40,470 nucleotides of DNA from Candidatus Omnitrophota bacterium (GTDB lineage Bacteria > Omnitrophota > Omnitrophia > Omnitrophales > Aquincolibacteriaceae). A model generated the notes under the pieces. That model worked only from the letters and a program-made list of their open reading frames with translations. It ran no database searches and was not told the DNA's origin. Below, piece by piece: positions 23,876-31,892 of this stretch. The stretch lies in contig JACPXL010000034.1 of the NCBI GenBank assembly GCA_016196555.1, positions 1 to 40,470 of the forward strand, in the 5' to 3' direction. The translations under genes were made by a program, and so were the position numbers. Positions within the stretch are counted from its first letter, which is position 1. Each line of letters begins with the position of its first letter.

Positions 23876-23903
23876 ATTATAGGGACGATCGTCCAAATTT
23901 CAA
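23876..23903 (-). promoter_or_regulatory. Promoter of the gcv operon
   Basis: On the minus strand, TTGAAA (23903-23898) and a perfect TATAAT (23881-23876) are separated by 16 bases. Transcription would start near 23869, leaving a leader of about 60 bases before gcvT. The spacer contains a 12-bp palindrome. No glycine riboswitch core was recognised in the leader. Confidence 0.65.
23883..23894. promoter_or_regulatory. Palindromic operator candidate in the gcv promoter
   Basis: GGACGATCGTCC is a perfect 12-bp palindrome lying entirely between the -35 and -10 boxes, so a bound protein would block RNA polymerase. A wider pair, TTTGGA (about 23861-23866) and TCCAAA (about 23892-23897), brackets the -10. 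A repressor controlling glycine cleavage, and perhaps the divergent gene at 23957, is inferred. No regulator gene is in the window. Confidence 0.45.
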
Positions 23904-23956
23904 GCAAAAGGTACTATCCCGTCTTAAGGAAATATGTTATAAATGGCGCCCGAAAT

Positions 23957-24355
23957 ATGGAATCCAAAGAGAAAATCCAGCTCCTGCAATTTTTTATCTG
24001 CAAAGACTTTCAAACTTCCGACGAACAGGACTGCTATACAGCCGAGGGAATATTAAGTAATAAGCTCGTGCGCCGTTTTCCCCGCGCACTGGACGATTTG
24101 CATGTCGTAACTTGCTGGCGCAAGGACGAAAGATTTCACAAAGAAGTCATCGAATACGAAACCGCGTATGGAAAAAAGCTCCGGACCCCGCCCATGGACA
24201 TTGAGCCGGTCAAAGGGAGTGTCCTTTTCCGCTGGCACAAACACCGGTTCCCTTCCGATTTTCTCATCGAAAAATCGACTCTCCTCACCGTCCGGGTCTT
24301 TCTGGACTGGCAGCTGAGTTTTGAAACCTACATTATGATTGAGGGAAAAAGCTAG
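23957..24355 (+). CDS. Conserved-looking small protein of unknown function
   Basis: The plus-strand gene encodes 132 residues from MESKEKIQLLQFFICKD. I do not recognise the family firmly. The general pattern (a C-x-D near the start, a central FPRALDDLHVVTCW, and a beta-rich end finishing FETYIMIEGKS) is reminiscent of DUF6941-type proteins, a weak resemblance. The frame is open from 23840, but the upstream residues overlap the gcv promoter region, so the later ATG is preferred. TGTTATAAA (an extended -10) lies at 23935-23943, 13 bases before this ATG, implying a very short leader. The gene diverges from gcvT, and its TAG stop interlocks with the ftsA TAG stop in a shared CTAG. Confidence 0.6.
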   Translation: MESKEKIQLLQFFICKDFQTSDEQDCYTAEGILSNKLVRRFPRALDDLHVVTCWRKDERFHKEVIEYETAYGKKLRTPPMDIEPVKGSVLFRWHKHRFPSDFLIEKSTLLTVRVFLDWQLSFETYIMIEGKS

Positions 24356-25605
24356 AAATAATTGGCGAACCAGCTGCGGGCCGTGGCAAAAGTTTTCTGA
24401 ACGACGCCCTGAGGTTCGAAAAGACGCTGCCGGTCACGCTCGAGAGTCGAAAGCCAGCGGTACATTCCCAAAATTCCCGCCATCGAAGAGTCAACCAGAG
24501 TTTCATTGGGCGCCTCGATTTTTTTGGAATGGCCGATTCGGGCCTCGAGAGAAAATTCTTCCTGCAAAAATTCCAGAAAGCCGTTGAGCGCGGTGGTAGA
24601 ACCGGTAAAAACAAAATGCGGATGCATGACACGCTCTTCGTCACAAAAACTTTTTGCGGCATGGAGAATTTTTTCAAGCCATTCCCGGCTGTGTTTTAAA
24701 AATTTCTGCTGATATTCCTGGCGCGGGATTTGATGATTGGATTTTCCATTGCGGTCCACAAGCGGAATGCGGTCCTCGCCAAATTGGGGATTCCGTTCCA
24801 GCGTCGCAAATTTCTCAATCACTCTTTCCGCATCATGGCTTTCAATCTGCCATGTCTTAGCGACTTTTTCCGCTAAACAGCCTGCACCCAAAGGTTCCAC
24901 GCGCGTATTGGTCAATCTCCCATTTTTCCATAAGGTGAAATGGGCCGCATCCTCCACAATATCAATCACCAGGCATCCTTCCTCTTTTTCCTGATCACTT
25001 AAAACCGCTTCGGCGACCATTAGGTTTTTGGGGAAATAGCCTTTCACCGTAATTTCTGCTGCCTCAAAGGCCTTATTAATATTTTTGAAATCTTCGAATT
25101 CCATTGTCAGCAAATTAAGGTCTACGCCAATGCGGTGGGCATCCATTCCCAGAGGATTACGAATACCCGGCATATCATTGACGAGGAAAGATTCCGGAAT
25201 CGCTTGAAGCACAAATTCGGATAGCGGAAGAGTCGCCACACTCCGGGTCTGGTCGACCACGGAACGAATTTCATGGGAAGAAATAGTGCGGTGCAGGCCC
25301 TGAAAATAAATTGAACTCGAAAATTTGAAAGTTTTAAGCTTGCGGTTTCCCAACACAACAAAGGCAGACACTTCATCGGACCCAAGAGAAGGCATTAACT
25401 CTTCTAACATTTTCTCCAGGACCGCGGCAGCGCGTTCCAGCGAAGTCACAAAACCATTTTTAAAACCATCCGGGTTCATCCGGACAACTTGACGGTGAAT
25501 GCGCGGCTCACCCTGGCGTATTTCTCCATACATAGCCACCAATTTGCGGGTCCCCACATAAAATACAATCTCGTTTTCTTTAACCAGTGGCTGCACTGGA
25601 ATCAC
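24352..25605 (-). CDS. ftsA: FtsA-like actin-fold cell division protein
   Basis: FtsA is an actin-fold ATPase that tethers FtsZ filaments to the membrane and activates septal synthesis. This 417-residue protein has the FtsA/PilM domain order, an adenosine-site FTGSTTALNGF block near 345, and an amphipathic C-terminus (FATARSWFANYF) suited to membrane binding. Its position after ftsQ supports ftsA. The nucleotide motifs are degenerate: phosphate-1 reads IVFYVGTRK (residues 13-21), with Tyr where Asp is expected, and phosphate-2 reads VIDIVEDAA (Asp215), without the glycine-rich turn. The GTG start shares GTGA with the ftsQ stop. No ftsZ follows; a convergent gene does. Confidence 0.8.
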   Translation of the reverse strand: MIPVQPLVKENEIVFYVGTRKLVAMYGEIRQGEPRIHRQVVRMNPDGFKNGFVTSLERAAAVLEKMLEELMPSLGSDEVSAFVVLGNRKLKTFKFSSSIYFQGLHRTISSHEIRSVVDQTRSVATLPLSEFVLQAIPESFLVNDMPGIRNPLGMDAHRIGVDLNLLTMEFEDFKNINKAFEAAEITVKGYFPKNLMVAEAVLSDQEKEEGCLVIDIVEDAAHFTLWKNGRLTNTRVEPLGAGCLAEKVAKTWQIESHDAERVIEKFATLERNPQFGEDRIPLVDRNGKSNHQIPRQEYQQKFLKHSREWLEKILHAAKSFCDEERVMHPHFVFTGSTTALNGFLEFLQEEFSLEARIGHSKKIEAPNETLVDSSMAGILGMYRWLSTLERDRQRLFEPQGVVQKTFATARSWFANYF

Positions 25606-26417
25606 CTTTTCCGTTTGACGATGACATTATCGAATTGTAAATCAATGTATTCAATCGCGTCCCGCCCCTCTCCATCGAGAAGGTGAACAATTTTCTCCAT
25701 TTCTCCTAAACGTTCAACCGGCGATCTCCCCAGCTTCACGGCAGGGCCATTCCCTAAAGTAATCGTCACATTGCCGAGATGATCTAACTGGATTTTAGTG
25801 ATGGTCTCGCGCCTTGCCAGTTGATGGCCCCAAAAGGCGCGGATGAATTTCACGGCCTGTCCAAAACCTTCATTATGAAATTGCATGCCGATTTTCGGCT
25901 CTTTCAAGTTGGTAGCAAAAGCTTCGATTAAGACGTATGTGCCGTCGGTTTTCGGAAAAACATCTAAAATGACGCCGTCGGATGAAATAAGCCCGACCGA
26001 GGAACGAGGAAAAAATTGAATCAGCGCAATGGGCTCTCTTTTTTCAACTTCGATTTTAACTTCAGCGGGCAGACTGCGAAAAACATGCGCACGCTGAATT
26101 TCCGGATTAGTTTCGAGCCGACGGGCAACCGATTTCAAATTGACCTGAAGAATATTTTTCCCGAGGAGCTGCGATTCCAGATTCGCGCGTGTCGGAATGG
26201 AAATGGAAGTCGAAGGATCCACCGTCACTTTTTGAATGTTCAGTGCCGCATCGGCATAGAGCAGATGACGGACTCCGAGAAACAATCCGGAAGCAAAAAA
26301 TAAAACTAAAAGCCAGGGGGCCGATTTTAAACTTAAAGAGCGGATGGTCTTCGCCAGAAAACCAATTCCTCCCCAAATGCCTTTTTTAGCGGCCCGTTTG
26401 CGTTTTTTTCTAGCCAC
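25602..26417 (-). CDS. ftsQ: Cell division protein FtsQ (POTRA domain)
   Basis: A bitopic inner-membrane divisome protein of 271 residues. It has a basic cytoplasmic start (ARKKRKRAAKKG), one membrane helix at about 32-52, then a POTRA domain at about 57-125 (IQKVTVDPSTSISIPTRANL to AEVKIEVEKREPIALIQ) and the beta domain. FtsQ links FtsB/FtsL and FtsW/FtsI to early division proteins. The start is taken as the GTG at 26417 (GTG GCT AGA), with AAAGGA seven bases before it and eight bases of overlap with ddl. A longer reading from 26516 would place 33 non-family residues inside ddl. It is coupled to ftsA by a GTGA overlap. Confidence 0.9.
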   Translation of the reverse strand: MARKKRKRAAKKGIWGGIGFLAKTIRSLSLKSAPWLLVLFFASGLFLGVRHLLYADAALNIQKVTVDPSTSISIPTRANLESQLLGKNILQVNLKSVARRLETNPEIQRAHVFRSLPAEVKIEVEKREPIALIQFFPRSSVGLISSDGVILDVFPKTDGTYVLIEAFATNLKEPKIGMQFHNEGFGQAVKFIRAFWGHQLARRETITKIQLDHLGNVTITLGNGPAVKLGRSPVERLGEMEKIVHLLDGEGRDAIEYIDLQFDNVIVKRKR

Positions 26418-27396
26418 GATTAAATCCTTTCGATTGAGAAATTTTTCCGTTGGAACGTTTCCAGGCCGCATGAACCAAACGGCAGCATAAATCCTCAAAT
26501 GAAATTCCGGCCGCACGCGCCGCTTTGGGCAGCAAGCTCAGCGCCGTAAATCCCGGGATTGAGTTGGCCTCGAGAACAAAAGGACGGTTTTTTTCGTCCA
26601 GCATAATATCCACACGCGAAAAATCACGAAGGCCAAGAGCTTGATGCGCTGAAAGTCCCGCCGCTTGAATTCGCTTAGCAATTTTTTTTGAAATAGGCGC
26701 CGGAACTAAATAGTCTGTCATGCCGCTTGTGTACTTGGCGCGATAATCATAAAAAGAACGTTTAGGTTTTAATTCCACAACGGGAAGCGCGCGGTCCCCC
26801 AATATTCCTACGGTAAATTCACGTCCAATGATTTTTTTTTCCGCTAAAAGCATTCCGTACCCCTTCAGGGCCTTCCTTATTTTTTCGGCGCATTTGGCAA
26901 AATCCTCAACAAAAAAGACGCCGATGCTCGACCCTTCGCAAAGCGGCTTGATCACAAAGGGGGTCGGAAAGCCGCGAAGCCGGGATTTCCAGTTTTTTGC
27001 GGTCACAAGGGTAAATGGGGGGGTCGGCACCCCGTTTTTCCGGAAAATCTTTTTGGCTTGGCATTTATCGAAGGCCCGCCGGCTGGCATGAACATCCGAT
27101 CCTATATAAGGGATATTTTTGCGGGTCAGGAGTTTCTGAACGGTACCGTCTTCCCCGCCCTGCCCGTGCAAGGCAATAAAGGCCACGTCGATGCGGGAAA
27201 GGAGCGATTGCATACGCTGGGGGCTGCGGGGATCGATTTTGACGGAGTGATAGCCAATACCCCGGAGTGCTTGATCGACCGCACGTCCCGAACGAAGGGA
27301 AATTTTTCTTTCGGAAGAATTGCCTCCGAGAAGAATGCCGATTCTAAGATTTTTGGATAATTCGAACCTCGGGTTCGAGGGAAACTTGTGTGGCAT
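26410..27396 (-). CDS. ddl: D-alanine-D-alanine ligase
   Basis: An ATP-grasp ligase that joins two D-Ala residues for the end of the peptidoglycan stem peptide, 328 residues from the ATG at 27396. The sequence shows ILLGGNSSERKISLRSG near the start, ALHGQGGEDGTVQ, PFVIKPLCEGSSIGV, EFTVGILGDRALPVVEL, and the closing FVLEANSIPGFTALSLLPKAA that carries the metal-binding Glu and Asn. The gene overlaps the end of murB by about 53 bases and ftsQ by eight. Its product feeds MurF in the same cluster. Confidence 0.96.
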   Translation of the reverse strand: MPHKFPSNPRFELSKNLRIGILLGGNSSERKISLRSGRAVDQALRGIGYHSVKIDPRSPQRMQSLLSRIDVAFIALHGQGGEDGTVQKLLTRKNIPYIGSDVHASRRAFDKCQAKKIFRKNGVPTPPFTLVTAKNWKSRLRGFPTPFVIKPLCEGSSIGVFFVEDFAKCAEKIRKALKGYGMLLAEKKIIGREFTVGILGDRALPVVELKPKRSFYDYRAKYTSGMTDYLVPAPISKKIAKRIQAAGLSAHQALGLRDFSRVDIMLDEKNRPFVLEANSIPGFTALSLLPKAARAAGISFEDLCCRLVHAAWKRSNGKISQSKGFNRG

Positions 27397-28258
27397 CAAA
27401 AACTGATTTTTGAACCTTCCTTATCAATTCGATCACGTCCGCGCTTGTCGCGGGACCTACTTTTACAAAATAATTGCCATGCCGATCAGAAACCATGATT
27501 CCGCCTATTCGCAGTCCTTTTAATCCGGCTTGCTCAATCAAACGGCCGGCTGAAGGCAAAGGCGGCGCTGGATTTTTAAAAATAGATCCGGAGCTGGGAT
27601 ATCTCAAATCCTGTTTAGTATTCCGGTAATCAAAATTGGCCTTCATCTCATGATCGATTTGTTCCGGAGAGCGCTTCCAAAGTTTGAGCTTCGCCTCCAA
27701 AATAATATTTCCTTCCAGGCCTGATTTGCGGTAAGAAAAATTTAATTGATCACGCAGGCGGGTTTCTTTTTTCCCTTTGGAATTAATCAGAGTGACCTCG
27801 TCTAAAATATCTCCGATTTCGCTCATCTGCCCGGAAAAACGCGAAAACCCGGCATTCATCATCACCGCTCCGCCGATAGTCCCGGGAATGCCGGCAAGAA
27901 ATTCCGCGCCGCCGAAGCCCATGCCGCGGCAAGCCGCCGCGAGCCGGTAAAGATGCACGCCGCTTGAAGCTGTCACACGCATATGCACGGTATCAAAATG
28001 AATGCGGTCTTTTTCATATTGAAGCAGAGAAATGACCATTCCCAGATAACCTTCGTCCGGAAAAATCATATTCGAACCTTTGCCAAGAATGGTCCACGAA
28101 AGATTTTCCTGAGAGGCAAATTCCAGCGCTTCCATCAATTCATCTTCCGCCGTCGGCTCGGCAAAATAGTCTGCCGGACCGCCAACCTGCATGGTCGTGT
28201 ACTGCGAAAGCGCGACGTTACGCCGTAGCGAGACTTTTAAATCGGTTCGCAAACTCAT
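27344..28258 (-). CDS. murB: UDP-N-acetylenolpyruvoylglucosamine reductase
   Basis: A FAD-dependent reductase of 304 residues that makes UDP-MurNAc. The sequence shows the FAD-binding TTMQVGGPADYFAEP, WTILGKGSNMIFPDEGY, EFLAGIPGTIGGAVMMNAG, the substrate motif YRNTKQ, and PSSGSIFKNP with the catalytic serine of type II MurB. The ATG at 28258 (MSLRTDLK) is preferred over the earlier frame start at 28300 because family similarity begins there. It overlaps murC by 41 bases and ddl by about 53. Confidence 0.96.
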   Translation of the reverse strand: MSLRTDLKVSLRRNVALSQYTTMQVGGPADYFAEPTAEDELMEALEFASQENLSWTILGKGSNMIFPDEGYLGMVISLLQYEKDRIHFDTVHMRVTASSGVHLYRLAAACRGMGFGGAEFLAGIPGTIGGAVMMNAGFSRFSGQMSEIGDILDEVTLINSKGKKETRLRDQLNFSYRKSGLEGNIILEAKLKLWKRSPEQIDHEMKANFDYRNTKQDLRYPSSGSIFKNPAPPLPSAGRLIEQAGLKGLRIGGIMVSDRHGNYFVKVGPATSADVIELIRKVQKSVFDATQVSLEPEVRIIQKS

Positions 28259-29618
28259 CTGCAATATCTCCAATGTCCCCTGCGCCCAGAAATGCCACAA
28301 TGCCAGACAAATCCTGGCGAGAAGATAAATAATCCAACACTTTTCCCTTGGTGATCATCCGGCATAACGAATGACCGGATTTCAAAATTTCTTGAAAAAT
28401 CATACCCGAATTAATTCCTTCAATATTCATTTCCCCCGCCCCATAAATGTCGGTCAGAATCACTTCGTCGGCCTCGGCAAATGCTAGGCCGAAATCCCGG
28501 TAGAAATGTTTGGTCCGCGAAAAACGATGCGGCTGAAAAATGACGGTAACAGGCTTTCCCATATTGCGCAATGCTTTAATCGAAGCGCGCACTTCCGTGG
28601 GGTGATGGGCGTAATCATCTATCACCATCATGTCGGAAGATTGCCATTTAATTTCAAGCCGCCGGCGCGTGCCGCGGAATCTGGAAAGGGCTTCGCTGAT
28701 GGCTTCGATTTCCAGCCCGAGCTGAATTAAAAGCGCGGTCGCGGCCAATGCATTGGCAATATTATGAAGACCCGGAACTGAAAGATGCATACGCTGGACA
28801 AAAAAACCCATTTCCATAAGATCAAATTCCGATCCCATCATGTTCAAATGAACATTTTGAGCAGAAAAATCCGCGCTGTTGGAAAAGCCAAAACTTATTT
28901 TGGGCTGATTCCGTTCTTTCATCAAGCGCGACAACACAGGGTCTTCATTAGAATAAACAATGAGCCCAGGATTACGCGCATGTTCAAAAAAATCTTCGAA
29001 GGAATTCTCGAGATCTTTCAAATTTTCATAATGGTCCACATGATCTTCTTCGAGATTGGTCACGATAGAATAATTCGGTGCATACAATCGATGGGATTTA
29101 TCGCTTTCATCCACTTCCGCCACTAAATATTGGGAATCGCCCAAAATGGCGTTACTGCCCAGATTGACCAAATCACTGCCCACCAGGCAGGTAGGATTTT
29201 TACCAAGCTCGGAAAGCACAAAGGAAATCATTGAAGACGTTGTGGTTTTCCCGTGAGTGCCGGTCACCGCGATCGATGTCGGAGCATGATTCATGAGAGA
29301 AGATAAAATTTGGGCGCGGTGATAAACCCGCCGCCCGTTCTGACGGGCCGCACGAAGTTCAATATGATTAACATCAATGGCTGAAGAATAAACCACTAAG
29401 TCCGCTTCACCGAATCCTACCGTGTGCTGTCCAATCAAAACCGGAATTCCAATATGTGCTAGTTCACGGGTGTGATGATTTTCGTTTTTATCCGATCCCC
29501 AAACATGCAATCCGCGATGATGAAGCACACGAGCCAGGGCGCTCATTCCCACGCCGCCGATTCCGATAAAATAAGCGCTGCGGAACTTGCCTGCGATATC
29601 TTCTTCAAAAATATTCAC
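28218..29618 (-). CDS. murC: UDP-N-acetylmuramate-L-alanine ligase
   Basis: The first amino-acid ligase of the stem peptide, cytoplasmic, 466 residues. The sequence shows IGIGGVGMSALA (19-30) for UDP-sugar binding, the P-loop VTGTHGKTTTSSM (from 118), and DDYAHHPTEV in the C-terminal domain, all MurC-specific. The start is GTG, with GGAG eight bases upstream and a 13-base gap after murG. The end overlaps murB. Confidence 0.97.
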   Translation of the reverse strand: MNIFEEDIAGKFRSAYFIGIGGVGMSALARVLHHRGLHVWGSDKNENHHTRELAHIGIPVLIGQHTVGFGEADLVVYSSAIDVNHIELRAARQNGRRVYHRAQILSSLMNHAPTSIAVTGTHGKTTTSSMISFVLSELGKNPTCLVGSDLVNLGSNAILGDSQYLVAEVDESDKSHRLYAPNYSIVTNLEEDHVDHYENLKDLENSFEDFFEHARNPGLIVYSNEDPVLSRLMKERNQPKISFGFSNSADFSAQNVHLNMMGSEFDLMEMGFFVQRMHLSVPGLHNIANALAATALLIQLGLEIEAISEALSRFRGTRRRLEIKWQSSDMMVIDDYAHHPTEVRASIKALRNMGKPVTVIFQPHRFSRTKHFYRDFGLAFAEADEVILTDIYGAGEMNIEGINSGMIFQEILKSGHSLCRMITKGKVLDYLSSRQDLSGIVAFLGAGDIGDIADEFANRFKSLATA

Positions 29619-29631
29619 GAAATGGCTCCAC

Positions 29632-30795
29632 TCATGCTAGATCCTTCGTTCGTGCTTTGTACTGTCCTCGCAGAGGATCGCTCAGGATGCCATGTTTGTA
29701 TGCTGTCAATTTTTCGGCAAGATCAGCTAGTTTTTCTCCGGCTTGCGGTGTCGCAAGCTTTTCAATCGCCTGTGAAAGCTGTTTGCGCCGGCCGGCATCA
29801 TTTTTCAAGATTCGCACTTGATCAAGCAGCCAGCCGGGATTTTTCAAAATGTCTTTTTCGGTTTGGAAAATGACGGCCTGCCTCTGGGCAAAAGAGCGCG
29901 CATTGTCCGCTTGATGAGCACCGGCATAAGGATAAGGAATAACAATCGCAGGAACAGTAAATCGCGCCAGCTCGAACAAAGTGTTTGCACCAGCACGTGT
30001 GATGGCCATATCGGCCTGAGAATAAAGTTGATTCATTTTTTCGAAGAACGGATAGGTTTGATAATTAATTTGCATTTTTTTATAACGCTCCGTTACACGT
30101 TCGAAATCTTCTTTACCCGTTATATGTGTAACGACTATTTCTGACTTTTCTCCAGCGGAAAGATGAGAAAAAATTTGTAAAATCAGCTGATTAAGCCCGC
30201 GCGCGCCTTGAGACCCTCCGACAATCAAAATTTTGAATAAAGCGGCAGCATCTTTTATGCCAATTTCCCCTGAAACGGGCATTTGCAGGTCTGATCGCAG
30301 CGGCAGTCCTGTAACTTCTCGCCGTTTGATGCGTTCCCGGGCAAGTGTCGACTCAAAACTGACCGCCACGCACCGAACAAAGGGCAAAAGCCATACGGTT
30401 GCTTTTCCCGGGACCTGGTTCTGCTCATGAATCAAAGTGGGAATTTTTCTGAATACCGCGAGCATCATCCCCGGAAAAGAGGCGTAACTGCCAAAACCCA
30501 CCGCCAAATCGGGATTTTCTTTTGACAGATAACGGCTGGAGACCGAAAAAGCGCGCAATAATTGTAACAAAAAGCGAAGCGTGCGCAAGGAAATTCCCTG
30601 AGGAAAAGGAAAATTAGGCAAAAAATCGATGGCGTTAAAAATCTGGAAGGGTTTTGACTGCGTTATCGCCGCGGCTTTTTCGCTGGTCACAAGGATAAGA
30701 CGGGCCGATGGAAGCCGCCGGCGCATAATTTCCGCAAAAGCCAAAGCCGGGAAAAGATGCCCGCCCGAAGGGCCGGCAAAAATCATGATTTTCAC
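29632..30795 (-). CDS. murG: UDP-GlcNAc:lipid I N-acetylglucosaminyltransferase
   Basis: A peripheral inner-membrane GT-B glycosyltransferase that makes lipid II, 387 residues. GPSGGHLFPALAFAE (8-22) is the MurG G-loop. IVGGSQGARGLNQ and TRAGANTLFELARFTVPAIVIPYPYA (nucleotide and acceptor region) follow. The GTG start shares GTGA with the ftsW stop; an ATG three codons later is an alternative. The last 18 or so residues (GILSDPLRGQYKARTKDLA) fall outside the conserved domain and come from a degraded dispersed repeat that also supplies the stop. Confidence 0.96.
   Translation of the reverse strand: MKIMIFAGPSGGHLFPALAFAEIMRRRLPSARLILVTSEKAAAITQSKPFQIFNAIDFLPNFPFPQGISLRTLRFLLQLLRAFSVSSRYLSKENPDLAVGFGSYASFPGMMLAVFRKIPTLIHEQNQVPGKATVWLLPFVRCVAVSFESTLARERIKRREVTGLPLRSDLQMPVSGEIGIKDAAALFKILIVGGSQGARGLNQLILQIFSHLSAGEKSEIVVTHITGKEDFERVTERYKKMQINYQTYPFFEKMNQLYSQADMAITRAGANTLFELARFTVPAIVIPYPYAGAHQADNARSFAQRQAVIFQTEKDILKNPGWLLDQVRILKNDAGRRKQLSQAIEKLATPQAGEKLADLAEKLTAYKHGILSDPLRGQYKARTKDLA
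29639..29690. repeat. Degraded type A repeat at the murG 3' end
   Basis: On the minus strand GCATCCTGAGCGATCC...GAACGAAGGATCTAG matches one arm of the type A element (CATCCTGAGC...GAAGGATCT). It is the only dispersed-repeat trace seen in the cell-wall cluster and is translated as the murG tail. Confidence 0.65.
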
Positions 30796-31892
30796 GAACG
30801 TCTTTCGCCCGAAACCCGGCTTAAAGAGATCAAAATGCCGACCGCCAGCAAATTCATGACCACGGAAGTCCCGCCGTAACTGACAAAAGGAAGAGGCAAG
30901 CCCTTGGTCGGCACAAGGCCGGTTGAAACTAAAACGTTGATCGCCGCCTGAAACACAATGAGAAGAATCAAAGAATAACTTAAAAAGCGGTCAAATACGT
31001 GGCCCGCTTTTTCTGCCATTTGGATTCCCGCAAAAAAAATGGCCGCATAAAGGAGAAGAACTGCCGTGACTCCGATCAAGCCAAGCTCTTCACCAATCAC
31101 CGATAAAATAAAATCGGTATGGCCTGAGGGAAGATAAAAAAGTTTTTGAGTGCCCTGCCCCAAACCCACTCCTTTAATTCCGCCAAGGCCGAAGGCCAGA
31201 AAAGATTGAATGATTTGAAAGCCGCTTCCCGAGGGATCATCCCAGGGATTGAGGAAGGCCGTTACCCGGCTCAGACGATAAGGGACCCTCATGACGAGAA
31301 AATAAAAAATGGGCAAGAAAATAAAACTTGCTCCTAGCACATAGCGCAGCTGAATGCCCGCAATAAAAAACAAAATCGCTGTAATCAGAAAAATAAAAGC
31401 GGAGGAACCCAAATCAGGCTGTAGAAGGGTCAAAATACAAATGCTGCCGACAAGGACAAGCGGCGGCATAAAAATACCGATTCCGCCGCGTTTAATCAAT
31501 TTCATTTTTCGCGCCAGATAATCGGAAAGATAAATACAAACCGCGATCTTGGCAAATTCAGCGGGCTGGAAATTAAAAAAACCGGTGCGTATCCAGCGCT
31601 GGGCGCCGCCCGCCGAACGGCCGACGACCGGAACAAAAACCATGACAAGAAAAGCGATAGCAAGAAGGATAAAAGGCCGCGCAGACCGTTTCCAAAAGCT
31701 GACAGGAGCTTTGGCCGCGGCAAAAAGAAAGGCCGTTCCAATGCAGACAAAAATCGTTTGGCGAAGAAGAAAATAATAGGGATTGTGATAGGTGAAATCG
31801 GCATAGATGGCGCTGGCACTGTAACTCATGATGATACCAAGGCCGACCAAAAGATAAACCGCAATAAAAAGAATACGGGCTTCCTTAGACAT
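30792..31892 (-). CDS. ftsW: SEDS-family septal peptidoglycan glycosyltransferase FtsW
   Basis: A polytopic inner-membrane protein of 366 residues with about ten membrane helices. FtsW polymerises lipid II at the septum together with a class B penicillin-binding protein. SEDS signatures are seen: RWIRTGFFNFQPAEFAKIA, LLQPDLGSSAFIF, GHTDFILSVIGEELGLIG and LPTKGLPLPFVSYGGTS. An ATG start overlaps murD by eight bases, and the stop overlaps murG in GTGA. FtsW rather than RodA is called from its place between murD and murG. Its partner ftsI is not in the window. Confidence 0.95.
   Translation of the reverse strand: MSKEARILFIAVYLLVGLGIIMSYSASAIYADFTYHNPYYFLLRQTIFVCIGTAFLFAAAKAPVSFWKRSARPFILLAIAFLVMVFVPVVGRSAGGAQRWIRTGFFNFQPAEFAKIAVCIYLSDYLARKMKLIKRGGIGIFMPPLVLVGSICILTLLQPDLGSSAFIFLITAILFFIAGIQLRYVLGASFIFLPIFYFLVMRVPYRLSRVTAFLNPWDDPSGSGFQIIQSFLAFGLGGIKGVGLGQGTQKLFYLPSGHTDFILSVIGEELGLIGVTAVLLLYAAIFFAGIQMAEKAGHVFDRFLSYSLILLIVFQAAINVLVSTGLVPTKGLPLPFVSYGGTSVVMNLLAVGILISLSRVSGERRS

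Noticed and set aside
23840-23956. Longer version of the small plus-strand gene
   Set aside because: It would run through the gcv promoter and the palindrome, and the upstream residues look non-conserved.
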